This document shows positions 20,850 to 33,700 of a DNA stretch of 64,000 nt, one piece after another. The translations under genes and the position numbers were made by a program. Source of the DNA: Enchytraeus crypticus (taxonomy: Eukaryota > Annelida > Clitellata > Enchytraeida > Enchytraeidae); NCBI GenBank assembly GCA_905160935.1, contig CAJHZI010000577.1, positions 492,786 to 556,785 of the forward strand. The letters run 5' to 3'. Position 1 is the first letter of the stretch. Every line of letters starts with the position of its first letter. Under the pieces are notes generated by a model. The model had not been told where the DNA came from. It did no database searches and saw nothing but the letters and a program-made list of their open reading frames with translations.

Positions 20850-22590
20850 CTGAAATGATCAGTCACTGAAGATTAATTAAAGTTGATAGCACGAGTCCAA
20901 TATATAATACATGGTTCATATAGTGAGCACAATCCCTCACATTATCTTCCTCTTCTGTATTACAATTTACTGATAATTTTAATGATGCTTTAGCAGCTCT
21001 CCGGATTACATATTGCTATATTAAATAGCTTATGTATGTTTTGTAATTAAGTAGGTAAAGTATTATTTTCTAGGCTGAAACATTATATTTGAAGGCATAT
21101 ATTATATGACTCAGTTGTTTAGATCTCCGTCGGGGGGCGTGGCTTAAAGAAATTCTGAGCTCCTGATTGGTGGACCTGCCTGGACCGAGGATTCAAGATG
21201 TCTAGAGGAGTTGACGGGGACACATGAAAAAGGTTTAAAGAAGATAACACGTGTTTTGGAAAGATATTAGGAAAGATAGAGATCTCACACGTTTAGACGA
21301 TATAGACGATAGTGGCTTATCTGTGAGCAGATAAGACCACTGAGTAGACCCTAAGTGTGATCAAAGGAAGACTTGAGAGAACAGAGATAACGTTGCAAAA
21401 GGTACTAACGAAGATGCTAAGTATCCTAGAATACAAGTGTTCCTATGGTAGAATTTCTAGAGTAGTTCTGTAGTCATTATTCTAATTTTAAACGTGGGAT
21501 TTCTAATATATGAATTTGTGCTTATAGTCATATATGTTAAGTTTGCGATCGGAATATATAATTTCGGATTACATCTCAAGTTACTGTATTTTGCGCTTTA
21601 TAGATACCGGATATTTTCGTTTCATGGTACATTGTCTGTAAGTATTATTTATTTCATGTTTTATTTAATAAATTTAATTTAATTTTTAAACAGGCTTTTG
21701 TGGTAGAAACCTTTAGGATAGATTCAGAGAGCGATTCGAGGCCGGGGTCGAATGTTTTTAAGATTATAATATTTAATGAACATTAGAGACCTTGACAGCG
21801 GCTTTTGCGACATACAACAGCCTTGTTTTACTCCGCACCCTATGCCTATTTCTTTCGGAAATTCCTGCTGAACTATTGATAACTGTCTTTTGATTCATGT
21901 AAAGATAATTAATTTTCTGCCTCTCAAGTCCACCAATAAAATACTCATAATTTTTAATATTTCATTCAGATTCTTTCTTAATATCTTCACCCACACTTCC
22001 TTTCATAGCACCCTTTACCCACTTAAGGGTGCATAGGAAGACTGAATGCCCTTTCTTTTATTTCTATATATGCATACTTTCTAGAAGAAATAATTCTATT
22101 AGGCAAAAATAAGAAATAATTCTATTGGTCCTCCATTGCCTTCCTCAAGCTCCTGCTTAATCGCCTTTTATGACCCGTGCAGTTCGTATGTGCTCGATCA
22201 ATTCTACATTGAGCTGGACACAACACAGCGGCATTAGTAATTAAATTAAGTATGAATAAAAAGTAAAAGGCTTTGAATATTAATCAAAAGTTAAACAGAA
22301 TAATTATAAGTTATTCCCAAAAATTAACCTTCAAAGCTGTCAAATGACATCAGAAGCTTCTTATCAATGTCCGGCACAGAGTGAACGAGCCTGAGATGTT
22401 GTCGATACTGCTGATTGTTGCTGTACAGCATGCCGCTAGAGGCACAGTCAATGTGCGCACACGTGTGACCACGCACCAGCAACGTTCTTGTGTCTATGTG
22501 ATGTAACCTGCGCATGTGCTGTAAACAGTTCTTAACCTTTGTGAACTCAGCACTGCATACCCCGCAGACGTTCCTTCGTTCCTCAGTCAT
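20059..22590 (-). CDS. C2H2 zinc-finger protein with FAR1/FLYWCH-like domain (two exons)
   Basis: Exons 22329-22590 and 20059-20849 join in phase 1 (G|AA) to give 350 aa from ATG 22590. Residues 9-30 form a C2H2 finger (CGVCSAEF...HMRRLHH) and residues 44-71 a second, CxxxxC type (HTCAHIDC...HLRLVH). Then EEFTTWKAELERSEATHFV leads into a Cys/His domain (YECHRSGMFVSKS, RLKSRGSLKSGCHCPAG, YYPTHFGHD). This is the WRKY/GCM-like fold shared with FAR1-type and MULE-derived proteins. The C-terminal ~170 residues are a helical, Gln/Ser-rich region I do not recognise. Likely a nuclear DNA-binding protein, possibly domesticated from a transposon; function not known. Confidence 0.85.
21118..21794. other. 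Intron segment, possible LTR-like insertion
   Basis: Intron of the zinc-finger gene. A more GC-balanced block starting TGTTTAGATCTCCG contains an ATTGG box and AATAAA (21666-21672 region), and at 21795-21975 it abuts an RTE-like LINE fragment (-). I cannot define clear termini. Confidence 0.3.
21795..21975 (-). mobile_element. RTE-like LINE fragment
   Basis: Matches, diverged, the LINE at 45785-45950 (TCTTTTGATTCATGTAAAGAT against CTCTTTGATTCATGTACAAG, and the preceding block). Confidence 0.6.
22329..22590 (-). CDS. Zinc-finger gene exon 1
   Basis: ATG at 22588-22590, donor GTTAAT after GAAG. Holds both C2H2 fingers. Whether an untranslated exon lies further right is not visible. Confidence 0.82.
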
Positions 22591-23118
22591 TGCTGTTCAT
22601 AGATATCATAATATGCAGCATGGTTAGTTAAACTCCCAATTTTCATAAGCAAGTAAATTGTATGATATGATAATCATGCTATAATATTAATAAGTTCATT
22701 AATAATGCCTCTTTATGGATAGGTAGGTAATTTTTGATGAAAACAGTGATTCTAATGATTTGGTGTAGGCCAATCTTGTAGGTTCTCTGCATGAGAAGTC
22801 GACACAATAGAGCTACCCCATTAAATCTCTGTTAAAAGCCAGACAACTAGGACAGCTTGTAAGCTTTGTTTTTAAACAGTCTCCAGTTCTTGGAAACTTT
22901 TCGAATTGTTCAAATATGATAGATTGCAAATCAATGTTGCAAATAATTAATCTTCATTCAAGTGTAGCTAATTCTAATAATAAAATAGAATTAAAGATAA
23001 TCATCATTCGCAGATATGCCAGTGACAGATGTAGTTTTTGAATCTATTGAGTTTAATATAGTTTAATAGTTTCAAGGAATATTTGGGGACAAAATAAAGG
23101 GCTGATACAATTTTAGTC

Positions 23119-23195
23119 TGGAGCCAGTGGCCAAGTCGGTAAGACACTCGACCGCGGATCAATATGTGTGGAGTTCAAATCTTGGGTTTAGCTTT
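23119..23195 (+). mobile_element. SINE family 1, truncated
   Basis: GGAGCCAGTGGCCAAGTCGG, then ACTCGACCGCGGATCA and the B-box GAGTTCAAATCTTGG. The tail is missing. Confidence 0.78.
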
Positions 23196-23606
23196 TTTTA
23201 CATGGTTCTATCAATCTTAGCTTGATCACATAGTTACCTAAAATTATTTAAAATAATTTTGCTAAAATACTTTTCTTCAGTGTCACGGACCAAACACAGA
23301 AACTATATAGCATAAATTACTCCTCTAAAGGTTCTAAAGATACTTTAATAATCTTGAAAATGGGTTGCATTCTAATAGAGTATCGAATGACCTATAGATG
23401 AATTTACAGTGCCATTAATACAACTGAAAAGAAATGCATAAAAATTCATAAAATATAAATTTATTATCTTTTCAATGGATATTGAATCAAATCTGTAAAG
23501 AATGAACTTATTACAGGAATTTTATATTCTAGCGGAGATGTGAATATAGATTAAAAGAGTCTGTATCCCAATTAACTCACAGTTTGGCTAGATTACTGCT
23601 CTAAAA

Positions 23607-23775
23607 TGTCGCAATGGCGTAGTGGTTAGAGGCGTAAGGTAGCGTCATGAAGTTTTAAATGACAGCTCCTGAGATGAATTTAAAATCTTGGACATTCACA
23701 GGACTGGTTACGCGGAAAATGAAATAAATTGCCTAACGGATTTAACATGTGGTATTAAAAGTGATATAATAAATA
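23607..23775 (+). mobile_element. SINE family 2
   Basis: tRNA-like head (CGCAATGGCGTAGTGGTTAG) followed by the family body and AACATGTGGTATTAAAAGTG. B-box degraded. It directly precedes the LINE at 23770. Confidence 0.7.
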
Positions 23776-25540
23776 TTTTTCGTCTGTATTTGTGGAAGAA
23801 GATTTAGTTAATATGCCAGTACTGGCTAGGATCTTCAAGGGTAATTTTGAATGGTCCTTACATAATATTGAGTTTGATATTGATGATGTTATAAATAAAT
23901 TAAATTCGCTAAATGTCAATAAAAGTCAAGGTCCAGATGAGATTCACGGAAAACTGATTTCGGAGCTAAGAGATGAATTAGCACCAGCTCTATTAAACAA
24001 GGGTGGTTCCTCAAAAAACAAGGGTGGTTCCTCAAGATTTTAAGAATGCCAATGTTGTACCAATACATAAAAAGGGAAATAGGGATAAAGCAGAAAATTA
24101 TAGGCCTATAAGCTTAACAAGTATAATCGGTAAGACATTTGAAAGCATTATTAAGGATAAAATAATTAGTTTCTTGGAAGAATATAACTTAATTAGAAGT
24201 AGTCAGCATGGTTTTATTAGTGGGTGTTCTTGTTTAACCAATTTGCTAGATTTTTTAGAATATATTACAAAGGAAGTAGATAATACAAATAGCATTGATA
24301 TCGTATATCTAGACTTTGCTAAAGCATTTGATAAATTTCCACATAAAATATTACTTAGTAAGTTGGAAGCACATGGAATAACGGGCAAACTTTTAAAGTG
24401 AATTAGTAATTGGTTAAGCAATTGAAAACAAAGGGTGTGTGTCGAGGACAAGTTCTCGGAATGGGCAGCAGTGAAGAGTGGGGTGCCACAGGGCTCTGTT
24501 TTAGGACCTCTATTATTTTTAGTTTACATCAATGATATTGACAAATGTATTGTATCTAAATTTTGTAAATTTGCAGATGATTCTAAAGTAGCAAAGATAG
24601 ATAACAACATTGAAGATGCTGAGATTTTAAAGTATGATATAAAAATGTTACAGAACTGGTCTAGGGATTGGCTAATGGAGTTCAATGCTGAGAAATGTAG
24701 AGTTATGCATATAGGAAATAATAATTTAGAAATTGAGTATACATTGAACAATATTAAACTAAAATCCACAAACAGTGAGAGGGATTTAGAAGTCTTTACA
24801 GATAGCTCTTTTAAATTTAGTGAAAATTGTAATAAAGTTGTAAATAGTGCTAATTGTTTATTAAGAATGATTAAAAGAACAATTGCATGTAGAAATAAAG
24901 ATATTGTGGTAAGGCTATATAAGGCTCTTGTACGGCCCAAACTTGAATACTGCGTTCAGGCTTGGTGCCCATATCTTAAGAAAGACATCGATAAATTAGA
25001 AAGGGTACAAGCCAGAGCAACAAGGCTGATATTTGACTGTCAAAAACTTAGTTATGAGAATAGATTAAAATTCGTAGGATTAACCTCTTTAAGTGAGAGA
25101 AGAACTAGAGGAGATTTAATAGAAGTTTTTAAGATACTCAAAGGCTTCAGCAAAGTTAACCATAGTATTTGGTTTAATTTATCAAACAACAGAAACATAA
25201 GGGGATATATTTATAAACTTAGTAAATTTAGAAGTAGACTAGATTTAAGGAAATTTTTCTTTAGTCAGAGAGAGTTATAAATGCTTGGAATAGTTTCCCA
25301 AGCGAAGTTGTGGAAGCAGAATCAGTGAATGCTTTTAAAAATAAATATAATAAACATACGAACATGTAAATTAGACGCTAATTGCATGTTCAGTGTTATA
25401 CATAGGCTAAGTATAAATTTCACATGTTGACATGAAGTCTGTATGATTTGATTTATATTAATTAGCTTTAGTTAAGAGCCTGATGAGTCTGAAACAAGCA
25501 TATAATTGCTTCCTGACTCTGTAATGTTATGTTATTAACA
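23770..25540 (+). mobile_element. CR1/Rex1-like LINE, 5'-truncated, broken RT
   Basis: Reverse transcriptase in three frames: 23792-24043 (SQGPDEIHGKLI), 24003-24401 (YRPISLTSIIGK, catalytic LDFAKAFD) and 24435-25280 (VPQGSVLGPLLFLVYINDI, catalytic FADDSK, then LVRPKLEYCVQAWCPY). A 19-20 bp tandem duplication at about 23996-24035 causes the first frameshift; stops near 24400 cause the second gap. Endonuclease domain absent. The 3' end (25420-25540) recurs in inverted orientation at 37560-37680. Confidence 0.9.
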
Positions 25541-26390
25541 TAATACTATTACCTTTTTGTCAAATAAAATTCTCCTAATTAGCTTTCCGTCTTTTATTTA
25601 AAATACCGCAGAAGGTGTAGTCGTTGCTTGACGTTACGATATTTTCAGATTTTCAAATGTTTAAATTATTGCAATGTTTTGATTTTGTAAATTAAACTAA
25701 GATAATTATCGATATTCAAGCCTACAAAATATCAAAACAAATAAATATTCTTAACTGGCGCTGAAGCTCTAGAAGCAGTCGTTAAGTTAGGTTAATTTAG
25801 TTAAATTTATGTTAATTCCTAGTGGCGTCAACATGAAAAGAAGTGACTAAAATAGCCTAATGTGGCTCTTGGACTTTCTTCTCGGGCTTAACTTTACGAT
25901 GTACATGTACTGTGTCAGAAAATTAAAGCATAATGTTGAAAGTCAGCATGCGCTGCATTTAATGCAAATGAAATGTCGGGTAGATAAAATCATAAATTAG
26001 TGATACCGGGACATTTAATGTGTAAAGCTGAATTTTTGCCTAGTTGTAGGGAATGTTAAGGACAACTTGTATGGAAAGTTCCCCGTTTCTAGGACCTCGG
26101 GGAAAAAAGTTATATCCATTTTAACATGACTGATTTTGTTGAAGAATATCGACTATAAATAAGTACTAAAACAACTTCATGTTTGTTTATTTATGAGCGA
26201 TATAGTAAGATTTTGCTTTAAGTTTGGCAAATTAGAAATTAATTGTAATTGATTTCTTGCTTACACGTTGTAACTAAGTTAATTGAATCGTGTAATGGGA
26301 TATAAGTAATAAAATTTCTAATTAATTTCGAAACTGTATTTCATTTAATATAGCTAATAATTTCCAGAAAATCAATACGTTATATGTGTT
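25541..26390. other. No gene seen
   Basis: AT-rich intergenic sequence. I see no conserved frame and no repeat shared with the rest of the window. Confidence 0.5.
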
Positions 26391-27960
26391 TTATATGCAA
26401 CTGATGTCGATGAACCGATCTGATCGAACTGATCTGACTTTTATACGACCTCAGGGGTTTGACACACTATTAGAAAGTGCTTGTTCACTCAATGATAATG
26501 AACTCGTACTTCATCAGACAACTTGTGATCAGACAGTTGTAGTGCACAACAGTTGCAGAAAGCCATACTACAAAAGAAAACAAACATAAAACAAAAAATC
26601 AGTAACTGGAAGAAGATGCAATAAATGATTCTAAAGGAAAATCTTTGCTCATCTATGATTTTTAATTGGAAAGCACAATGCTTGTTTTGCTTTGAATTAT
26701 CAGATCAAAGTTCAAAAGGAGTTGTTACAGCAATGTCAATAGAACTGCAAAGCACTCTTCAAGAGCATTGCTGAAGAAGGAATGATAACTGGGGATATGA
26801 AGTCATGGGTCGAATGGAATTGTGTTGTGATTTAGAGACAGAAGAAGCCATATATCACAATCTTTGTTATTTGAAATTTGTCAGCAGCAGGGCTAAGGAA
26901 GGTGCTGGTGCAGGGACTATACGCTGACCTAGATTAAATTAATTATCAATCAGCATTTTTAATGACTTGTGAGTGGTTGGGAGTGAACTGTGAATGAGAG
27001 CTAAATGCAAAACAAGATGTAGTTGAGAGATGCAAGGTATAACTACAGATGGTTAGATGATTAGATGGTTGATGGATGACACAGATGGTTAGGCCTGTTC
27101 TGCAAAACATCTGAAGCGAAAGGTTGTTGAGTGCTATGATGATCACATACTGTTTGCTGAAATATCTGGACAAAGAAATATGATTTGTTTTCACAATTTG
27201 TGTTTATACTTAATTAGTGAGAAGTGGCACATGGAGAGGAAAGATGATATGGCAGATAAGAGTAAAAGAATCATAACAGTGGCAGATAAATTGATTGCAA
27301 ATGAGATCAGAGAATGAGAATATGACATGAGTACTTATCTGCCAGTATCTATCTATTGAGCACAGGAACTACATTCCTCCTCTTCTGCATCAGCTTCTCA
27401 GATCATTAGCATCATCAACCATTAAGCAAAATAGCATTTGAAAGAGTATCATTCAAGCTGCATGGTCACATGCAATTATTGTACCATTGCTTCTCGGTTT
27501 GGGTGTATCAGTTGATCACTTGGTAAGATCCAAACCATTAATTGAGCAGCTGGCACGTTTAGGTTTCTTTGTGTCATATGGGGAAGTTATATGATTCAAA
27601 CAGTCCACTGTAGCTTTGAATCCTGATATGAATATTCACCCATATCCTGAGGTATTACACAATGGGTTGCAGACAATGCAAATCATAATGGTACTACATT
27701 GGATGGCACTGGTACTTTTCATGGTATTGGCGTTATAGTCGCTTCCACTGTGCTAGTCGTTAATACTGAGCAAGATAATTTCGTGGCACTGGCACATAAT
27801 TTGAGACACCTTAGAAATAAAGCCATACTCATTGTTCCAATCTTCCACACGCCTATTATGGTGTAACCATCATGACATTTGCCAGCTACTTTTTCTAAGC
27901 ACATTGGCATCAATTGTGAATTTGGTTTTGGTTTGGCATATGAACTGGCTGTGTAAGTAT
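26390..27960 (+). pseudogene. Decayed multicopy-type gene (QWVADN...TLDG...TFH family)
   Basis: Scattered in-frame stretches: GFDTLLESACSLNDNELVLH near 26450 and TQWVADNANHNGTTLDGTGT FHGIGVI at 27655-27740. From memory, the VADNxDHNxxTLDGxxTFHxMG pattern belongs to repetitive uncharacterised proteins of invertebrates. Stops occur throughout. Possibly of transposon origin; not verified. Confidence 0.5.
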
Positions 27961-28074
27961 AACAATCACTCTATATCAAAACGATTTTATCACTTATAGA
28001 CTTTAATCCATCTGATGAGATTTGCTTATACGCTACGCTTCTACATGTCATGGACAGTGGTTCAACCAAAAAAA

Positions 28075-28720
28075 ATCTAGGCTCAAATTTTTTCACTACT
28101 GCCTTCGGCCCCAGAATTGGGGCCACACTGAACCTACTAGCTTACGAACAAATCCAGTATCCCACTAGCTTATCTCAACCAATGCCATTACTACAGTCAG
28201 GGGCATAGTTAGAAAAGCAATTTGTATGTAGGGAGAATCATTTTTGTACTGACAGGCATAAAGTAGGGGGTGAAGGGGGGGCAGAGGAAGAGAGGAAGGG
28301 GCTAATACACCCCTCCCCAAAGGAGAAAACTTTTGTAATTTGTGAAAAAACTGGTGGACTTTCAGGGCATCTTAGAATGAATATAGTTGACGTATATCCT
28401 GAGGTATTTACTTTTTTTATATTTCTTTTTTGAATTTTCATTTGTATTTTCATTAACAGCATGTCATATCAGTCCAATTATAATTATTTAAAAAATCATT
28501 AATTATTAAATTAAATTATTATAAATGGTCTAATTATGGCTATTAGACCATTAGTACTGAAACTACTGAAAACGCTTTGTTGTTCTGCCGGTGTCATAAT
28601 TAAACTTTCACTTCACATAACCAGCCCATTCCCTATCCCTTCCCTGTCTCCACCAAAAACCCTGCAGATCTGGATGAATTGCAAGTAACCTAAGTTGGGC
28701 TGGGACTCAGGCTAATTGTG
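28075..28720 (-). mobile_element. Degraded hAT-like MITE copy
   Basis: AGGCTCAAATTTTTTCACTA at the left, and CAGATCTGGATGAATTGCAA near 28665, are reverse complements of internal blocks of the MITE at 6871-7598. Termini not recognisable. Confidence 0.6.
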
Positions 28721-29264
28721 CCACTGTTCTTGGAGCAAGCATCAAAGCACATGTAATATTAATGTCATCTGTATTATGAGAGGCTTCCATACTCTTGCAG
28801 TCACTGATGTGCTATCAAGCAAGAAAATGGCATTAAATTTGGATTTAGTTTTTTGGATTTATCTTTATTTGTTGCAAACACGTGATTATTATTTAATTTG
28901 CTAATTTTTGTAGCCCCCTACAATAATTTTTTAGCACTTGGAAAATCTGTCGAGAAAATAAAAATAGTTAATTTTTTGTTTTTTGGACATAACTTTTTTA
29001 TTAGTAGTGCTAAGAATGGGGAACTTTATATTTGAATTCAGCTCAAAAATCTGCTTCCAACGAATATAAATGTGGCTTTACACGTTAAATGTCTCGGTTT
29101 TTTTATTTCTACCCGACTATAAATTTAATATTAATAACCAACAAATTTGAATCAAATCTGAATTTTTAATTGAATTCTTTTAAAGGAGTGACGACTGACT
29201 TAGTAGTAGTATATATGTTTATTGAAGGTCATCAAAGTCATCAAACATATATATCGAAATATAA

Positions 29265-29520
29265 AAATATGGATCTTCTTCTTATCGTGTCCCCTGCACA
29301 GCGTTAAGCCATCTTTTAAGTTTTAACGCATTCTTTTGCCGAGTTATTAAATTCCATTAGATCTTGTCGAATAATTGTTCCACCAGTTAAGCAGCACTGC
29401 ATCATATGCGCAATGTCCTCCTCGTCAATACCACATTCGCACAGTGTTGAACTATTATAACCCCAGCGGCTCATTGAGACCTTCGTTCAACCAACACCTG
29501 TACAAAATCTGTTTAGACAC
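29265..29520 (-). mobile_element. LINE C-terminal fragment (Cys/His knuckle)
   Basis: Minus-strand translation gives SSTLCECGIDEEDIAHMMQC, the CxCG...H...C ending typical of Jockey/I-type LINE ORF2, followed by a degraded tail. Confidence 0.6.
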
Positions 29521-29639
29521 ACCCATGTGCGCTGATTTTCATCAGACCCAAATGGGATATTTTCTGATGCTTTCATGCATTTACATTCCTCTGGAATCGT
29601 TTCGAGAAGAATGTTTGTAGTGTCTAAATAACTTTAAAA

Positions 29640-30125
29640 TGTTTACCAGAACTGCTACCATCTTTCATTATTCCGTTTTTTATTCAAACTTCGGTAGCAG
29701 GAAAAAGGAAAGAAAGCCAAGGGCTTATTTCAATCCCCAATCATACATGATTACAGCATCCAGCTTGTTTTTAAAGCTATTCACTGACACCGCATTAACA
29801 ACCTCCTCACTCAAAGAGTTCCATGTATCCATCACCCTATGAGAAAAGGAAAACTTTTCTATATCTCTCCTTACTGTAGGCTTAAACAACCTTATAGCTA
29901 TGACCTCTTAAGCCATTAGTGGAGAAATTGAAAAAATCTGTTGCCCTTAATTCGGTAAGCCCAAGCATTATTTTATAAACCTCTATAAGATCACCTCTAA
30001 TTCTCCTGGTTTCTAGGGTTGTCAATTGAACTGCCCTTAGCCTTTCCTCATACCTTAATGCTTTGAATCTCCTAATAGTTCTTAATGCTCTTCTTTACAC
30101 AGCTTTGCTTTAAATCTCCTAATTG
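29640..30125 (-). mobile_element. CR1-like LINE 3' region
   Basis: Minus-strand translation gives YEERLRAVQLTTLETRRIRG, DLIEVYKIMLG and NSLSEEVVNAVSVNSFKNKL. Same family as the relic at 17080-19210. Confidence 0.72.
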
Positions 30126-30174
30126 TTCTTAATGCTCTTCTTTGCACTGCTGTTCAATATCCTTCCTGTATGAC

Positions 30175-30245
30175 GTCCCTGACATTGCCTTATGGCAAGG
30201 TACCGGACGTTAAATCCTTATTGATTGATTGATTGATTGATTGTA
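30175..30245 (+). mobile_element. SINE/LINE tail GGACGTTAAA with (ATTG)n
   Basis: GACGTCCCTGACATTGCC...CCGGACGTTAAATCC followed by ATTG tandem units. The same end occurs at 60800-60885 with an (ATT)n tail, and at 42960-43035. Confidence 0.6.
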
Positions 30246-30599
30246 GTGTGGTCTCCAATCTCCAATATTGATGAAAATTAGTCTACTTACAATATATAAT
30301 TATATCAAACAGCCTAATGATTAAACATGTGGCATCAAAAATAATAGATCATATCACAGATGAGCTTGTCACTATGATGTGTGTCAAACTTTTGCTTTGT
30401 AGGTATTACTCTGTAAAATTGGCTAAACATTTGTTACTAACAATACTTTGTTGCTACAGGACAGCTTAAGACACGATTAAGACCAGTTTTTAACTCAAAG
30501 TAGATAAAACTATTCAACTGTGTCTTAAGTAATATGTTGAATATAATTATTTGCTACTGAAGGATGAAAACTGAAGATTGAAATGTTTTGTACAATGCC

Positions 30600-30765
30600 A
30601 TGAAGAAATCTGGACGCACATATCGTAGAAGACGTCGACAGAAGCAGCTGAACAGAGATGGAGATCAGTTGGGCTTCGATAAGAGTGTAGTGGAACTTCT
30701 TAAGTGGATGAGCAAACATGGCTTTAATAAGAACTCATGCTGTCTCAGTGTTCGATACTTTAAAA
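30600..30765 (+). CDS. SETD4: SETD4 exon 1
   Basis: Starts at ATG 30600 (GCCATGA); an upstream ATG at 30583 is out of frame and stops at once. Encodes MKKSGRTYRRRRRQKQ and VVELLKWMSKHGF. Donor GTAAGA. Confidence 0.9.
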
Positions 30766-33700
30766 GTAAGAACGATCTAATATAAATTATTTCTCTAGCA
30801 AATTTATATTCAAGTCTTTTGTGTTGTATATAAGTTCTGGTTGGAACCTAACTGTATTATTATTCTGCCTTCGGCGAAATATCAATTGTTTCAATCATTA
30901 ATATTTGGAGAGAGAATGATGCTGTAGTGCTATGGGAGTCTTGTACCTAAGTAGGTATATACTAGTACTATAGTACTAGTACTAGTACTAAGGACTATAC
31001 TAGTCCTAAGTATAGTCTTTGATAATTTGGATATTCTAAAAATGTTTGATATAAATATTATAGGGATATGGGCATGGTGAGGCTTTGATACTGTGCTAGC
31101 ATTGAAGCCTAATAAACAACTTATTTCCTCCTTACTGTTAACTAGTTAGAACTAGGAAAGGTCACGATAGGTGTATTTGATTATCTATTGTGTATTTGTG
31201 CTGTAGACACTGGTCGAGGTTTAGCCGCTAGACGATGCATTAGCGCTGGTGAGATCATCATCTCTGTCCCACGTCATCTCTTGATCACCACCGCTACCGT
31301 TCTCTCCAGTCCTCTTGGTGCCGCCATAGCAAGGTGTGTAAAGTATTTCTGTAAGTATATTTTGGCTGCTCTATTCACGAGACAGTAATGGCTGAGCTGT
31401 TTGCTGGTCCTGGTCGGGGCTTCACTGGAAAGCGAAAGTGACATGATGTTAGAGAAGGCTAAGGTTTAGTTTAGTATCAGCTTGCTGTGTTGATGATATA
31501 TCAGTGATGAAGTTAGCACCCTATTTGAACCCTGAAGCTACTATTTGGCAATCACATTGATTCAAATGATACATTCCTTACCCACCCTGATACTGTCTCA
31601 AGTCATAAGATAAAAATTGACTTTTTCACGCTAATATGAGACGTTTTGTATAACATTATATTTCCATTTGACATTATAAGCAATCGATTTCCATCTTTAT
31701 CGAAAAGAATATTCAATGACCTCATTCCGATAGTATTTCAAATGTGTACATTAAATAGGCTTCTCTATGCAGACAAATTTTCTAGGGGTTTTCAACTGCA
31801 GAAGATAGAAGGAGACTTGAGGCTTTTTTAAGATGAGCTAAAAAGGCAAAGTTCTGCAACTTGGAGTCCAGTTTTGCAGATTGTGTGCTTTAGCTGACTA
31901 TAAACTTTTAAAAAATATACGTAGTCATAGTGGCCATCCACTTACCCCACTTTTGCCTCCACTTACCAATCACTCATATAGAACTTGAAGAAACTTGCCA
32001 GTAGAAATTTAACACTTCCTACTAAATGCAATAGTTTAGGTGACAGAAACTGTATGACTTGTATTAAACTTGATGATGCTAGTAATGATTAAATTATTAA
32101 TTTTAAACTTATATTTCCAATGCTCTCCTGATCTAATTTTTTACCTACTTAAACTGATTATTATTTTTATTTGAGGTTTTTCAAGTCCATGCGTCAAAAG
32201 CAAAATATATATACCTCACATTGACTTACAGTTACTTGATTTCATTTTGTTTAGGCCTATGCAGTATTCGATTAGCAAGAAAAAGACATTGAAACATGCC
32301 ATTGTTCTTCATATATAATTCTTGCAAAGCGTTTATTTACAACTTCTTGAAGGTAGTCAAAATAATACAATGTAGTCTCAAAAATATTCGAGACCAATCG
32401 TTCAGGACCAAGACCGGAACCTTCGACACCAAGACCGGGAATAAAACAAAAATAGATAGAACAAAACCCTGTCTCAAGCAGCCTCGAGACCTATTCCAGG
32501 TCTCAAGGACTAGAAGTCTATTAAGTTTACTTTCATACTTTCAAACACTATTTGTTTATTCTAGTTATACAGAACGAAGACTTTCGCCGATAAACGCGCT
32601 GTGTTGTTTTCTGATATACGAGCGCAACAAATGTGAACAATCAGACTGGAAGTACTACATTGACTCTCTTCCACACTCCTACAGCATTCCAGTCTACTGG
32701 ACTGCAGAGGATATAAATCTTCTGCCAGATTTTGTGCGCGTTAAGGCAAAGAAGCAGCTCAGTAATGTCCAGGCATCATATCAGATTCTGACGGGTTTCT
32801 TTCAATATCTCAACGATAGCCTTGGAAGTTAGTTTCAATTCTAAACTTATAAATTAAAAAATTTGTTATGGACTTATCTAACTTTAGATGTCTAATCGGC
32901 TATTCCCTGCTTATGTTGTAAGTATGTTATGAAAGTGTCTGATTATTCTCTGATTATTATAATATTTATTTATTAGATGAATCTAATACTTAGATACCTA
33001 ATACTTAAATACTTAGGCTTTATAGTATAGATGAACAAATGTTTATATTCTAAGCCCTCTCTGTTGCTCAATATCTCTCTTTCTTTCTCTTTTGTGCTTT
33101 ATAAAATGACTGGTCTAAGATACTTGTTTCAACTTGCAGTCTTTTTCCATGCTAACTAAGGAGAAAATGGTCAGCTTAACTAAGGAACATGCTATATCAA
33201 TAACAAAGGTTATTGTGAGCCATATTTGTAGCTTTTGTGTAATGGTTTCTGAAATAATTTCTCGATACTTTTTCAGTTAATTAGTTCGTTTCTGTTTCTT
33301 AATTCGTTATTAGTCATTTCTATTGACTACAGTAGTTTTTGTTTTCTGCTCGTGGCCACTTGAGTGAAACCAAGTTAAATGTATACCTCTATCTGATGAT
33401 AATCTTATGGCGATGTTGATAAGATATTCGACAGCGGATCAGTACGTGCGGGGTTCAAATCCTGGCTTGCCTGTCACTGACATCAATTTCGAGTGAGGAA
33501 ACTGACGTTAACATTAGCTTTAATAGCTTAATATTGTTATGTTATTCTTCAGCCCAATCATTTAGTTATGAAGAATACTGCTGGGCGTGGTCCACTGTTA
33601 ACACTAGGTGTGTGTATTGGTTGAGAGGCTCCAGCCCTCTACTGACTGATGAGCCTGATAACTGTACTCTTGTTCCTTTACTTGATCTCCTCAATCATTC

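Noticed and set aside
24203-24940. Minus-strand frames of 82 and 138 aa
   Set aside because: Shadows of the LINE reverse transcriptase, which has all its motifs on the plus strand.
32296-32564. N-terminal extension of the SETD4 exon 3 frame
   Set aside because: The match to SETD4 begins exactly after the TTCTAG acceptor and phase fits exon 2; the upstream part is intron.
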